From the NCBI GenBank assembly GCA_019120175.1, contig DWVP01000024.1, forward strand, positions 124,001 to 188,000: a DNA stretch of 64,000 nt. The letters run 5' to 3'. This stretch comes from Candidatus Corynebacterium faecigallinarum. Its GTDB lineage: Bacteria; Actinomycetota; Actinomycetes; Mycobacteriales; Mycobacteriaceae. The notes beneath the pieces are model-generated. The model saw only the letters and a list, made by a program, of their open reading frames with translations. It was not told the origin of the DNA and did not search any database. A program made the position numbers and the translations under genes. Of this stretch, positions 18,505 through 28,067 are shown piece by piece; within the stretch, counting starts at the first letter, position 1; the number at the start of each line of letters is the position of its first letter.

Positions 18505-21500
18505 CTATCCGAACCGCACCTCGAGAACCTCGCCACGTAGCGGCAGGTGAATGAGGATCCCGGTCGGTGGGGTTCCGTCGATGTCAGTCAGCGCCTGGCG
18601 GTAGGTGTCCATCTGGCCGAGGTAATCGGTCTCCACTTTCTGAACCGGGTCCTTGCCGGGGTAGGTCTTGTGGTCGACGACCACCCGTGTCCCGTCGGGG
18701 AGGGTGAGCAGTCCATCCAACCAGCCCTTGGCCCGCTGGGACTGCGGGTTGGTCCAGGTGAACGGGACCTCCGAGTTGATCTGTGCGCCGGGGTAGGTGG
18801 CTGTCACCCAGGCCGTCCAGCGCTCGCCGCATTCCACGACCTGTTCGGCGGTCACCCGGTCGCCGACACGCCAGGAGGTGACCAGACGCTCGGCGGTGGT
18901 GCGCTTCTGTTCCCTGTCGAGGGAACCCAGTGGGGCGGCGAGGTAGGAGTGGATGCAGTCACCGACTTTGTTCCACTCCTTCCCGCCACCGTTGATCAGA
19001 GGCTCCCCGAGATCGGCGATCTCGGCGACGGTTGCTGAACCGCGTACCTCATCGGTGGCCTTCACCGAGCTGGCGGTGAAGGTGGCTGGGAGGAAGCTGC
19101 CGGATCCGCCGGTGTTCTCCGGAGGACTGACCGAAGCACTTACCGAAGCGCTGACCGGAGTGTCGACCGGGTTGACCGTGGAATGCCGGTCAGCGTCGAG
19201 CAGGGCTGCAGGATGGACCGGGCGTTCTGTGCCGTCGTTGAGCAACGTAGTCAATGCCTCCAGGTCGCTGGATACCTCGTTGACCGGGCATTCGAAGAAG
19301 TCGGCACTCTCCTCCCAGGTGATCTGCAGGCCACAGCGGTCGCTGGCCCCGGTGTCCGGATCCTCGACACCGACGACCTCGGTCAACCCGAGATCGGTGT
19401 CGGCGAACGCCGCTAGGTCCTCCAGGGTGTTGTGCGGTGCCAGGACGGTGCGACGCCTCGACCGGGTCATCGCCACGTACAACAGGCGTTGCTCTTCCTC
19501 ACGCTCGGTCTCACGCCGGGTTTCCTGGACCTCGGTGCCGGACAGTACCTCGGTGAGCACGGGGCTGCCCAGCAGCGTCTCCGGCCAGAACCGAAGGGAA
19601 CGTCCGGCCAGGGGAGCGTCCAGGGAGACGGTGTCGGGCGCGTCGACCCACACCCCGGCGGCGCGGAACCGGTCGCTCGGCCGCGGTGGCATCACCACCA
19701 CGGTGTCCCATTCGAGTCCCTTGGCCTGGTGGATGGTGCTGACCACCACGGCGTCGGCGGTGCGGGCCGGACGGGTGGTGGGCACGGTGGAGTCATCATC
19801 GTGGCTGTCGGGGTCGAGGTAGGTCAGGAATCCGGACAGGGTCACCGGGTCTCCGGCGTTGACCGCGTCGTCGGTGTAGTCGGCGGCGGCCTGGAGTAGG
19901 CCGTTGACCGCACCGGTACGTTCCCCAGGGTCGGCCCAGGACGCCACCCTGGCGCGCAGGTCGAGCGCATCCACCACGGCGATCAGGGTGTCGGTGACGG
20001 TGTGCTGGGCCAGGAGGGGACGTACCGCCACCAGTGCAGCTAGCGAGTCGTCCTTCGCCCACTCATCCAGCAGCTTCTTGCGGGCGGCCTTGTCGGGCGC
20101 GGTATCTGGGGAGGTCAGCTGGTCGAACCAGCTGGTGTGGGCGGGGTGGTCGCCGAGGATGCTGATCAGTTCGACCAACGCCTGGGTGTCGGACGGGTCG
20201 ATCAGCCAGGCGCAGGCTGCCCGTACCGTCGCACCTTCCCGGGTCGACAACAGGGGAGTGCCGCCACCCTCGACAGGGACTCCCCAGGAACGCAGCGCAT
20301 CACGGAGTTTGTCGGCATGGGAGTTGGTGCGGGCCAGTACGGCACGACCCTTCTCGGGGACACCTTCGGCGTGCTGCAGGTCGAGCAGGCCCCGGGCCAC
20401 CCGGGTGAACCACAGGTCCAGCTGTGTCTTGTGCGTGCCTTTAGCGGGAACCCACACCTGAACATCACCGTCGGCGTGCTTCTCGGCCAGGGGGTCGGGC
20501 ACGTCCAGCCACACCTCGCCGTTGGGGTTGTCGGTGCCGGGCTCCCCGTCGAAGACCCGGGAGAACAGGCGGTTGCTCAGGTCCAGCGGTACCTCGTGGG
20601 TTCGCCAGGAGTGGTGCAGGATGTCGGTGGATCCGCCACCGGCGGTGATCACCTCCAGGGCATCCGACATCAGTGAAGGGTCGGCCCCACGGAAGCCGTA
20701 GACGGATTGCTTCGGGTCACCGACCCAGATCACTTCGTCGACGAGGGCACCGAGTTCGGTGAACAGGGCGAGTTGCAGTGGGCTGGTGTCCTGGAACTCG
20801 TCGACGACGAGGATCCGGAATCGTTCGGCCAGGGTGTCGCGCACGACCTGGCCGCGCGGAGAATCCTCGCGCAGCAGGTGCAGGGTGAGTTGTTCCTGGT
20901 CGGTGAAGTCGATCTGTCCGAGTGCCTGCTTGTAGTCGGAGTAGGCGGTCAGGCAGTCCCGGGCGGTGTCGAACACCAGGCGGATCAGTGTCTTGAGATC
21001 CCCGCGGAGGCCGGGGTCTGCGGCGAAGACCTCGGCGGGCACCTGGTCGGCGAAGGCGGTCTCCCAGGGCTTGGTGGGTTTGCGGGTGGCGCCGGGGACT
21101 TTGCCTTCGGCGGCGGCGAACCATTCCGACCAGGTGATCGTCGCTGCCGTGTCCGGGTCAGTGGTCACGTCGAGGACGAAACGTTCGGCCGGTCCGATGA
21201 GTTCTTCCAGCGGTCCGATGGAGGTTTTCCGGACGGATCCCTCGGATAGGTCGGCCCGTACGTCGCTGATGACCCGGGTGATGGTGTCGGTGATGGCACG
21301 CCGGGCATCACCGACACCTCGCCCGCCAGATCCGGCTTCTCCGGCGACGTCGTTCAGTGCGGCGAAAAGGCCCGTCTCACTCTTTTCAGCCAGGGCAGGG
21401 AACTCATCCGGATCGATGTCGTTGGAGCGGGCAAGGTCGATGACTTTGCGTACGGTCTTCGCCCAGTTCACCTTGCCGTGGTTGTACATCTCCTGGTCGT

Positions 21501-21954
21501 CGGGGCCCAGGTTGTACCCCATGCGGACCAGCAGAGCCCGGTGGTCTTCCTCGGCACCGGCGATGATCTCGTCGACGGCGAGGGAGAATGCCCGGGCCTG
21601 TGCCGTCTCGGAGAGCACGGCGAGTTCGGGGGAGCGTCCGGCGTCGACGGCGAACTCCTGCAGGATGTTCCCGGTGATGGAGTTGACGGTGCCGATCAGT
21701 GAGGTGGGCATCGCGGCGGCCTGCGCCAACTCCCCGGAGTCGACGAGGTGCTCACGGATACGTCCGGACAGTTCGGCGGCGGCCTTGCGGGTGAAGGTCG
21801 TGGCGATGATCTCGGAGGGTCGGAACTCCGGGGTGCCGTCGGCGCGGCGACGGCTGAGCCGCTCGGTGAGTTCCTGGGTCAGTCGGTAGGTCTTGCCTGA
21901 TCCCGCGGATGCCTTGATCACCGTGTAGTGCGAGGGGGAGCGGTCAGCGCTCAC
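18505..21954 (-). CDS. AddA-like UvrD/REP helicase-nuclease
   Basis: Large ATP-dependent helicase-nuclease, 1149 residues, of the RecB/AddA type. The Walker A ASAGSGKT is near residue 18, motif Ia TFTRKAA near residue 52, Walker B VVDEFQDTS near residue 383, QSVYGFRGADP soon after, STIHQAKGLEWDTVV near residue 735 and YVAMTRSRRR near residue 830. The C-terminus has a PD-(D/E)xK nuclease core, with LDGLL then VVVDHKT near residue 1090. Such enzymes process double-strand DNA ends. It overlaps the upstream AddB-like gene by 11 bases. It differs from the mycobacterial AdnAB architecture in having a partner without a Walker A. Confidence 0.87.
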   Translation of the reverse strand: MSADRSPSHYTVIKASAGSGKTYRLTQELTERLSRRRADGTPEFRPSEIIATTFTRKAAAELSGRIREHLVDSGELAQAAAMPTSLIGTVNSITGNILQEFAVDAGRSPELAVLSETAQARAFSLAVDEIIAGAEEDHRALLVRMGYNLGPDDQEMYNHGKVNWAKTVRKVIDLARSNDIDPDEFPALAEKSETGLFAALNDVAGEAGSGGRGVGDARRAITDTITRVISDVRADLSEGSVRKTSIGPLEELIGPAERFVLDVTTDPDTAATITWSEWFAAAEGKVPGATRKPTKPWETAFADQVPAEVFAADPGLRGDLKTLIRLVFDTARDCLTAYSDYKQALGQIDFTDQEQLTLHLLREDSPRGQVVRDTLAERFRILVVDEFQDTSPLQLALFTELGALVDEVIWVGDPKQSVYGFRGADPSLMSDALEVITAGGGSTDILHHSWRTHEVPLDLSNRLFSRVFDGEPGTDNPNGEVWLDVPDPLAEKHADGDVQVWVPAKGTHKTQLDLWFTRVARGLLDLQHAEGVPEKGRAVLARTNSHADKLRDALRSWGVPVEGGGTPLLSTREGATVRAACAWLIDPSDTQALVELISILGDHPAHTSWFDQLTSPDTAPDKAARKKLLDEWAKDDSLAALVAVRPLLAQHTVTDTLIAVVDALDLRARVASWADPGERTGAVNGLLQAAADYTDDAVNAGDPVTLSGFLTYLDPDSHDDDSTVPTTRPARTADAVVVSTIHQAKGLEWDTVVVMPPRPSDRFRAAGVWVDAPDTVSLDAPLAGRSLRFWPETLLGSPVLTEVLSGTEVQETRRETEREEEQRLLYVAMTRSRRRTVLAPHNTLEDLAAFADTDLGLTEVVGVEDPDTGASDRCGLQITWEESADFFECPVNEVSSDLEALTTLLNDGTERPVHPAALLDADRHSTVNPVDTPVSASVSASVSPPENTGGSGSFLPATFTASSVKATDEVRGSATVAEIADLGEPLINGGGKEWNKVGDCIHSYLAAPLGSLDREQKRTTAERLVTSWRVGDRVTAEQVVECGERWTAWVTATYPGAQINSEVPFTWTNPQSQRAKGWLDGLLTLPDGTRVVVDHKTYPGKDPVQKVETDYLGQMDTYRQALTDIDGTPPTGILIHLPLRGEVLEVRFG

Positions 21955-24874
21955 TGTAGTCTCCTGTCTTTCCGGTGATCAGGTCGAATGCGGTGTACTT
22001 GACGATCTCGGTGGGAATGAAGCCGAGGTTCGTGGCCGCATCCACGGCCTCGGTGTAGCGCTTCACCTGCTCGGGGGAGTAGGGCGAGGCGTCGATGACG
22101 TCGTCGGGGGACAATGATCCCCGTCCGGCGGCCTTCTTGAGCTGTTTTCCGAGTGCGGTCCATTCGTCGGAAACCAGGATGTTGCCGATGTCCACGACGC
22201 GTCCGTCCCGCAGGTCGTCGAAGATGCGGTTGACCCCGGTGACCGCGCGGTCGAAGAGGGTGTCGGCATCAACAGCACCGTTGTCGCGCGGGGACACCGT
22301 GAGGATGTCGGGGGAGCCGAAGGCGGGCGAGTTGGTGTCCATCCGGTTCTGTTTCAGTGAGAAGTAGGCCACCGGGACGTCGGCGAGCTGCCCGCCGTCG
22401 GCCACGGAGTAGGCGTAGACGGCGAGCTGCAGTGCAGCTCCCTCCTCGAGGAGCTCACGGTACTTCTTCTTCGAGTTCGTGTACTTCAGGTCGATCACCC
22501 CGCGGGTGCCGTCGGCCAGGATGACGTCGAGGTCCCGGTAGCCGCCGAGACGCAACTCCTCGCCGCCGGCCCCGCGCGATCCACGGATGGTGGTGGTGTA
22601 CTTCGCCTCGGCTGCGGCGATGCGGACACCGGCCGCAGCAAGGGAGGTGAAGAGGCCGTGGATGGCGGTGGTGCCGTGGTCCAGGACGATCCCGCGCTGC
22701 CGACTCTGGCCGGGGAGCAGTAGTGGTGAGGCGTACTGCGGCAGGAGGTCGTCCATACGCTCCCGGATCTCCGACACCTCGGCGATGACGGTGACCGGTT
22801 CCTCGCTGCCGGCCAGTCGGTCATCGACGATGCCCTCGACCACGGCATGCAGGTAGGTTCCGATCATCTGGTTGCCTTGCGGCAGGTCGGTGAGACCTCC
22901 GGCGCGGATGCCGAGCTGGCGTTCCAGCAGCCACTCCAGTGGGTGTGCCAGCAGCGAGGTCCACTGCGAGTAGCTGAGGTAGTCCGGGACGAGGTGCTCA
23001 CCGGGGGCGATGGTGCGCTCCACCGGGTCAGGACGCACCGGGTCGGTGGGGCGCGGTGTCGTGGCATCATCCGGGGTGAGCCTGGCTCCGGGAACTTTCG
23101 CATCGGCAAGAGCGTCCTCCAGGGAGGTGGCCCCGAGGCGTCTGCGCAGATCGTCGGCGAGGAAGGTCAGTGCCGGGTGAGCTGCGGCAGCTTCACCGTC
23201 GACCTCCGCCGGGAGGATGGCGCACACCCTGCCGCGTCGGCGTAGGGCCCGCAGATGGGAGTCGAGCACCAGGGAGGCGGTGGCGTGCCGGTCGGGAAGC
23301 TCGATACCGCAGTCGGCCAGGGCGGTGATCTCGGCCGGGCGGAACACCGGGGCAGGACTACTCAGGTCGTCCACCGGGATCCACCACAACACCTCAGCGG
23401 AACCGGTGCCGAGCTGGGCGGGGGAGGACACCACGTCGAGTAGGTCGCTTGCCTGCGCACCACCACCACTGGTGGTGCTCGGGGTGCAGTCGGCGACGAT
23501 GGCGTGCAGTTCCCGGGGACTGATCAGCTCCTCGCCCAGGGAGGAGACAATCTCCGCTGCGGTGCGGGTACCGGCGGCAACCCGGGAGAGATCCGAGTCT
23601 GATTCGGTGTCCTCATCAGAAACGTTGTTGATCCTGTCCAGCGCAGCGAGGCGTGTGGCGAGCCACGACAGGTGCGCGGTGACCGTGTCGGCCGGGTAGC
23701 CGGTGCGTCCCTCGGGATCGGTTTCTTCGGCGAGCTGTTCCCGGTGCAGGATCCGGTCGAGGTCCCTGGTGAGATCCGCCTTCGCCGGATCGGCGGTCTC
23801 GGGGTCGGAGTAGATCTGGACGGTGTCCTCGATGGCCTTGCGCCATTCTGGGCCGCCGACACCAGGTTCGTTGCTCAACGCCCCGAGCAGGGCGTGGCGG
23901 AGATCCTTCGGCACCAGGCGGACGGGGACGGTGACAGGGCCGGTGCCCGGGTCTGTGTCTGTTTTGATGGTGGTCGTCGTTACCGTGTGCTGCAGCAGCG
24001 TGCCGATCGCGTGGATGTCCGGTGGGGCGGTCGCTGCGGCGAGGAAGACCGGTACGATCTGGGCGAAGGAGCGTTCCCCGGAAGCTGCGCGTACCCCGAC
24101 CTGTGGCAAGTCGCGCCGGGAGAGCTCCCGGTCGAGGAGCTCGGTCGGACGGGAAGCCACGACGGTGAGGGGCTCCCGCTTCTCCCTGAGAGCCCCGTTG
24201 AGAAGCCTCGCCCCGGCCGTGGCGGCGTCCCACTCGGTGTCCGTGGTGACCACCTGCAGGTCGGAGAGGTCGTCCGGAGCATCTACCTCGGTCACCGTGA
24301 CACCGAGGGTGGCCAGGTCGGTGAGGATGCGCTGCCACACCGGGGGCAGGTCGGCGCGGTGGTTGTCGAGATCGATACCGGTGATCCCCAAGGGCCACGT
24401 GTTGGCTCCACCGGAGGCGGAGCCGGCCAAGTCGCGCAGGATGTCGGCGACGTCCCTCAGCTGGTCGGCGGCACCGGGTGTCCATTGCGGATCCCGGGTG
24501 GCGGCGGAGTTGACCTGGGAGAGCAACGTGAGGCGCGGGGAGGCGTCCTGTCCGGCACGTCCGTCCCACCCGGCGGTGACCAGTTGGTCGCGCCAGTCCA
24601 GCATGGTGCGGGCCAGCGACCAGGGGTCGGCCCGGTAGCTGGAGGCGACGTGGGCCAGAGGGCCGGTGTCTGCCGCGGCCAGTGCGGTGCCCATGGCGCG
24701 GCGGACGGCAGCGATGCGTGCCGGACGGTCAGGCTCGGGGATGGTGCAGGCCAGCCGAGTGGCCAGGATGCCCGCCAGTTGGGCAGGCCCCGCGACGACC
24801 TCGCTGAGGGTTCCGGACACGGTCCTGTTCGACCAGCGGGCGCCGTCGTAGCTCCAGCCGAAGGTGATGTTCAT
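21944..24874 (-). CDS. AddB-like nuclease subunit
   Basis: 976-residue partner of the downstream helicase. The C-terminal third has a PD-(D/E)xK nuclease core near residues 780-805 (GGYRDLDVILADGTRG, then IDLKYTNSKKKY), preceded by a conserved LSYSQWTSLLAHPLEWLLE stretch typical of RecB/AddB nuclease domains. The N-terminal region resembles an AddB helicase-like fold in length, but no Walker A (GxGKT) is visible, so it is probably not an ATPase. A -10 box ends 6 bases before the ATG, suggesting a leaderless transcript for the pair. Confidence 0.8.
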   Translation of the reverse strand: MNITFGWSYDGARWSNRTVSGTLSEVVAGPAQLAGILATRLACTIPEPDRPARIAAVRRAMGTALAAADTGPLAHVASSYRADPWSLARTMLDWRDQLVTAGWDGRAGQDASPRLTLLSQVNSAATRDPQWTPGAADQLRDVADILRDLAGSASGGANTWPLGITGIDLDNHRADLPPVWQRILTDLATLGVTVTEVDAPDDLSDLQVVTTDTEWDAATAGARLLNGALREKREPLTVVASRPTELLDRELSRRDLPQVGVRAASGERSFAQIVPVFLAAATAPPDIHAIGTLLQHTVTTTTIKTDTDPGTGPVTVPVRLVPKDLRHALLGALSNEPGVGGPEWRKAIEDTVQIYSDPETADPAKADLTRDLDRILHREQLAEETDPEGRTGYPADTVTAHLSWLATRLAALDRINNVSDEDTESDSDLSRVAAGTRTAAEIVSSLGEELISPRELHAIVADCTPSTTSGGGAQASDLLDVVSSPAQLGTGSAEVLWWIPVDDLSSPAPVFRPAEITALADCGIELPDRHATASLVLDSHLRALRRRGRVCAILPAEVDGEAAAAHPALTFLADDLRRRLGATSLEDALADAKVPGARLTPDDATTPRPTDPVRPDPVERTIAPGEHLVPDYLSYSQWTSLLAHPLEWLLERQLGIRAGGLTDLPQGNQMIGTYLHAVVEGIVDDRLAGSEEPVTVIAEVSEIRERMDDLLPQYASPLLLPGQSRQRGIVLDHGTTAIHGLFTSLAAAGVRIAAAEAKYTTTIRGSRGAGGEELRLGGYRDLDVILADGTRGVIDLKYTNSKKKYRELLEEGAALQLAVYAYSVADGGQLADVPVAYFSLKQNRMDTNSPAFGSPDILTVSPRDNGAVDADTLFDRAVTGVNRIFDDLRDGRVVDIGNILVSDEWTALGKQLKKAAGRGSLSPDDVIDASPYSPEQVKRYTEAVDAATNLGFIPTEIVKYTAFDLITGKTGDYSER

Positions 24875-24880
24875 GCTGCC

Positions 24881-24942
24881 AGACTATCGGAGGCCTCGGA
24901 CACGAAATGTCCGCTGTGGCTTGGCGGTGTTCGAACAGTCCT
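24881..24942 (-). promoter_or_regulatory. Promoter with shared upstream element (addB-like)
   Basis: The minus-strand -10 TAGTCT (24881-24886) ends 6 bases before the ATG, so transcription likely begins at the start codon. The 30 bases 24881-24910 match 57591-57620 at 24 positions with identical spacing, including the exact 13-mer GGACACGAAATGT, which overlaps the -35 zone. In this copy the core GGACA-CGAAA-TGTCC is symmetric. Further upstream lies TGTTCGAACA (24928-24937). Confidence 0.6.
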
Positions 24943-24975
24943 GCCGAGGCCGCATACCAATGAGGAGCCGGACGC

Positions 24976-25965
24976 TTAGGAGGACCCCGTCGCCACCCGC
25001 TCGATGATGTCCACGACCTGAGCGAACGCCGCCGATTTCTCCTTGAGGAAGGACACGTGGTTCTCGCCGTCGAGCAGGACCAGCTCAGCATCGGCGCCGT
25101 CACGCTTCGCCCTGGCGACGAAGCGTTCGGAGTTCTCGGGATCGACCAGCGAATCGTCCTCACCGTGCACGGCGACAACCGGGATATCCGGATCGATGTT
25201 CTGGATCGGGTCGATGCTCGCATAGAGTTCCGGCTTCTCGTCCGGCGTACCACCGAGGACCTCGATGGTGTTGTCGTCCGCGGTTTCGGCGTCCCACTCC
25301 AGGTCAAGTGGGCCGGCGAGGGTCACCACGTGCTGCGGTACGAACTCCGGGTCGGCACCTTCCTCGTCAGTCTCCAGGTTGTCGCGGGTGGCCGACCAGA
25401 TCGCCAGCTGCGCCCCCGAACTGTGTCCGACCACGGTGGAGTTCTCGATGCTGATCTCCGGGTGCCGCTCGTGGACCTCCGGGACGGTGTCCATCGCGTC
25501 GGCGGCATCGGTGTAGGTCTCCGGCCACCCTCCGTTGCCACTGTCCACGTCCCGGTATTCCACGTTGTAGACCGCCAGGCCACGGTCGGTCAGGCTGTGG
25601 GCGATGTCGCGGACGTCATCGGCGCCGTTGGACCGGTGGTTCCACGCCCCGCCGCGCACGAGGACGACCAGGGGAATGGACTCGGAGTCTTCTGCATCGT
25701 CCGGGAGATACAGGTCTGCCCAGTTCTGCTCGGGATCCGCGGGGCCGTCGCTGACCGGATAGTGGACCCGCTCGGTGAATCCCGAGTCCGGTGTCTCATC
25801 GTCGGGGACATCGGTGGACACTGCCGCTGTCGCTGCCGCCTCAGGGGGATCCTCGTCCGCATCACTACCGCAAGCAGTGAGCGCACCCGCCCCCAGCACA
25901 GTCACCAGGCAGAGTGAGAGCGACCGGCGGTGGTCGCCGGGAATGCGATCGGTCGAGGGAATCAT
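24976..25965 (-). CDS. Lipoprotein alpha/beta hydrolase (esterase-like)
   Basis: Predicted secreted lipoprotein, 329 residues. The signal peptide ends in a lipobox LTAC near residue 31, followed by an acidic Asp/Glu/Pro/Ala linker of about 40 residues. The hydrolase has the oxyanion region VLVRGGAWNHRS (the usual HGGxW with Arg for His), the nucleophile motif GHSSGAQLA near residue 185, and late Asp (HGEDDSLVDPEN) and His (GENHVSF) triad members. It resembles carboxylesterases of the BD-FAE/arylformamidase type. Natural substrate unknown. No operon partner is evident. Confidence 0.85.
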   Translation of the reverse strand: MIPSTDRIPGDHRRSLSLCLVTVLGAGALTACGSDADEDPPEAAATAAVSTDVPDDETPDSGFTERVHYPVSDGPADPEQNWADLYLPDDAEDSESIPLVVLVRGGAWNHRSNGADDVRDIAHSLTDRGLAVYNVEYRDVDSGNGGWPETYTDAADAMDTVPEVHERHPEISIENSTVVGHSSGAQLAIWSATRDNLETDEEGADPEFVPQHVVTLAGPLDLEWDAETADDNTIEVLGGTPDEKPELYASIDPIQNIDPDIPVVAVHGEDDSLVDPENSERFVARAKRDGADAELVLLDGENHVSFLKEKSAAFAQVVDIIERVATGSS

Positions 25966-26030
25966 CTGCCCAACGATACTCCGCAGATTCGCCTCAACCC
26001 TTCACTCATGACGGGGGGGGAGCTGACGCG

Positions 26031-26067
26031 AAAAGCGCCGACCAGCGACATGCTGGTCGGCGCTTTT
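26031..26067. terminator. Bidirectional intrinsic terminator
   Basis: Perfect 16-base stem (26031-26046 with 26052-26067) and a 5-base loop, with A4 on one side and T4 on the other, so it can work in both directions. It lies 52 bases beyond the rpsT stop and 66 bases upstream of the lipoprotein hydrolase, isolating the two transcripts. Confidence 0.9.
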
Positions 26068-26118
26068 CTGCGCTCCACGGATGCTGCGGTTCAGCACTGT
26101 GGCGTGAAAGTCGTGAAA

Positions 26119-26385
26119 CTAGCCCTCGAGCTTGTTCAGCTTGGCAGCCAGGCCGGACTTCTTGTTGGCGGCGTTGTTCTTGTGGATGACACCCTTGGTG
26201 GCAGCCTTGTCGAACTGGCGGGAGACGGCGCGGAACTGGGCCTCGGCGGCAGCCTTGTCGCCGGCCTCGATGGCGGCGTTGAACTTGCGGGTCTCGGTGC
26301 GCAGGCGGGAGCGGACGGACTGGTTACGCAGGCGGGCAGCCTCGTTGGTGAGGACGCGCTTCTTCTGCTGCTTGATGTTAGCCAT
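26119..26385 (-). CDS. rpsT: 30S ribosomal protein S20
   Basis: S20 (bS20), an early 16S rRNA binder in the small subunit. 88 residues, the normal length. The N-terminal [21 protein letters not shown] is characteristic, as are the basic helical pattern and the terminal [15 protein letters not shown]. It is a single-gene unit ending in the strong terminator at 26031-26067. In related genomes rpsT lies close to holA and lepA; here about 12 kb and 5 kb of extra genes separate them. Confidence 0.97.
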   Translation of the reverse strand: MANIKQQKKRVLTNEAARLRNQSVRSRLRTETRKFNAAIEAGDKAAAEAQFRAVSRQFDKAATKGVIHKNNAANKKSGLAAKLNKLEG

Positions 26386-26620
26386 GGTGGCTTACCTCTT
26401 TCTGAACGTGAATACTGTGATCGTTCGCCACTTCCACCCGGGTCAGCCGGACACACGATCTCTGACAATCGACCCAAGGTCCTGCCGATTGCGGTGTGCA
26501 CGCCACGAGTGGTCGCGGGTCAACCTGCAGAACACTACCAGTAGGACGCCCTGTCGAGGTAATCGAGGTTCCCGGTGCTTTTGCCTGGCGGTTGACGGCC
26601 GTCACCGGTCGACGTAACCT

Positions 26621-26636
26621 GAAACCAAATGGTTTC
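26621..26636 (+). promoter_or_regulatory. Candidate operator upstream of reductase remnant
   Basis: Perfect inverted repeat GAAACC-AAAT-GGTTTC, 30 bases before the GTG at 26666. Symmetric AACC/GGTT sites of this size are bound by small dimeric repressors such as ArsR or TetR members, but none is encoded nearby. Confidence 0.45.
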
Positions 26637-26665
26637 GCTTGTCTCGAACCGCCATGGAGGTTCCC

Positions 26666-27052
26666 GTGAACACCACACCCGCCACCAGTACCGTCGTCGC
26701 CGACATCTCGATGTCCCCGGACGACCGCGCCCCCGGGAGCGTGCGACTCACCCAGAGCATCACATTCGTGACCGACGGCATCGCTTCAGCCGTCTCCCGC
26801 GCCCGCGAGGCGGCGGGCAACGGGGAAATCTCGATCATGGGTGGGGCTGAGACCATCGACCGAGCGCTCACCGCAGGTGTCGTCGACATACTCCGCATCC
26901 ATCTCTCGCCGGTGATCATGGGTGAGGGGACGCGACTGTTCGATCTGGTGGAAGGGCAGATCGATCTCACCCAGCAGGACATCGTCCCTACGCCGAACGC
27001 AACCCACCTCACCTATGGAGTCTCACAGGCGGCCGCTGCGGACATCCCTTGA
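26666..27052 (+). pseudogene. Dihydrofolate-reductase-family (RibD-like) protein, internally shortened
   Basis: Begins like RibD C-terminal / DHFR-fold reductases (VVADISMSPDD) and ends like them (TFVTDGIASAVSRAREAAG, GGAETIDRALTAGVVD, LSPVIMGEGTRLFDL). Only about 20 residues separate the first strand from FVTDGI, where family members have about 85. The missing part carries the NADPH-pocket glycine motif and much of the active site. The frame is intact, so a 128-residue protein could still be made, but activity is unlikely. The GTG at 26666 was chosen because GGAGG lies 5 bases upstream. Confidence 0.7.
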
Positions 27053-27125
27053 AAAGCCCCTGGCTCCGACCTATCTTGGGGAACCCCATCGACCGGCAGT
27101 GCACAGGTGCACCAAGGAGCCCCGC

Positions 27126-28067
27126 ATGAAGTGGAACGAAGACAACGTCCCCGACCAGACAGGACGCACCGCCGTCATCACCGGTGCCAACACCGGCCTC
27201 GGCTACGAGACCGCCCGCGTGCTCGCACAACGGGGAGCCACTGTGGTCCTCGCCGTCCGCAACACCGACAAGGGTGAACAGGCCGCAGCTGCGATCAGGG
27301 AACAGGGGGAACAGGCAGGCACCGCCGGCGAGATCTCCGTTCTGCCCCTGGACCTCGGCTCACTCGAGTCTGTCCAGGGTGCCGCCGCCGAACTGCATGA
27401 CCGGGTCGACCAGGTCGACCTGCTCATCAACAACGCCGGGGTGATGTACCCGCCGAAGCAGACCACCCGCGACGGATTCGAGCTCCAGTTCGGCACGAAC
27501 CACCTGGGGCACTTCGCCTGGACCGCCCAGACCCTGGACCTCGTCCTGCCCGTGAAGGACTCCCGGGTGGTGACGGTGGCGAGCATCGCCCACAAGATGA
27601 AGGCCAAGATCCAGTTCGATGACCTGCAGTGGGAGGGTCGGAAATACGACCGCGTCGCCGCCTACGGCCAGTCCAAGCTGGCGAACCTGATGTTCGGCTA
27701 TGAGCTGCATCGTCGCCTCCAGCAGCGCACGAGCATCCCCGACGGCACCACCACCATCTCTGCGATGGCACACCCCGGTGTCTCGAACACCGAACTCATG
27801 CGGCACCTGCCGGAGGGGATGATGAAAGCCACGAACGCCATCGCCCCGCTGTTCCTGCAGCCCCCGAAGCTGGGCGCACTGCCCAGTCTCCGCGCCGCCA
27901 CGGATCCGGCGGTGCTCGGCGGGCAGTACTACGGACCGACTGGTCCCGGCGAGATCAAGGGGCATCCCGAAGTCGTCGCGTCCTCCCCGCAGTCCTATGA
28001 CCTGGCCATCCAGCGCAGGTTATGGGAGGTTTCCGAGGAACTCACCGGGGTCACTTTCCCGCTCTGA
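27126..28067 (+). CDS. Short-chain dehydrogenase/reductase
   Basis: SDR-family NAD(P)-dependent oxidoreductase, 313 residues, of the retinol-dehydrogenase/protochlorophyllide-reductase-like group. Cofactor motif TGANTGLGYETA near residue 20, then NNAGVMYPP, a catalytic Ser in VASIAHKM and YGQSKLAN holding the catalytic Tyr and Lys. AHPGVSNTEL follows. An AAGGAG ribosome-binding site precedes the ATG. Substrate cannot be deduced. The stop codon abuts the stop of the opposing gene (TGATCA shared). Confidence 0.92.
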   Translation: MKWNEDNVPDQTGRTAVITGANTGLGYETARVLAQRGATVVLAVRNTDKGEQAAAAIREQGEQAGTAGEISVLPLDLGSLESVQGAAAELHDRVDQVDLLINNAGVMYPPKQTTRDGFELQFGTNHLGHFAWTAQTLDLVLPVKDSRVVTVASIAHKMKAKIQFDDLQWEGRKYDRVAAYGQSKLANLMFGYELHRRLQQRTSIPDGTTTISAMAHPGVSNTELMRHLPEGMMKATNAIAPLFLQPPKLGALPSLRAATDPAVLGGQYYGPTGPGEIKGHPEVVASSPQSYDLAIQRRLWEVSEELTGVTFPL

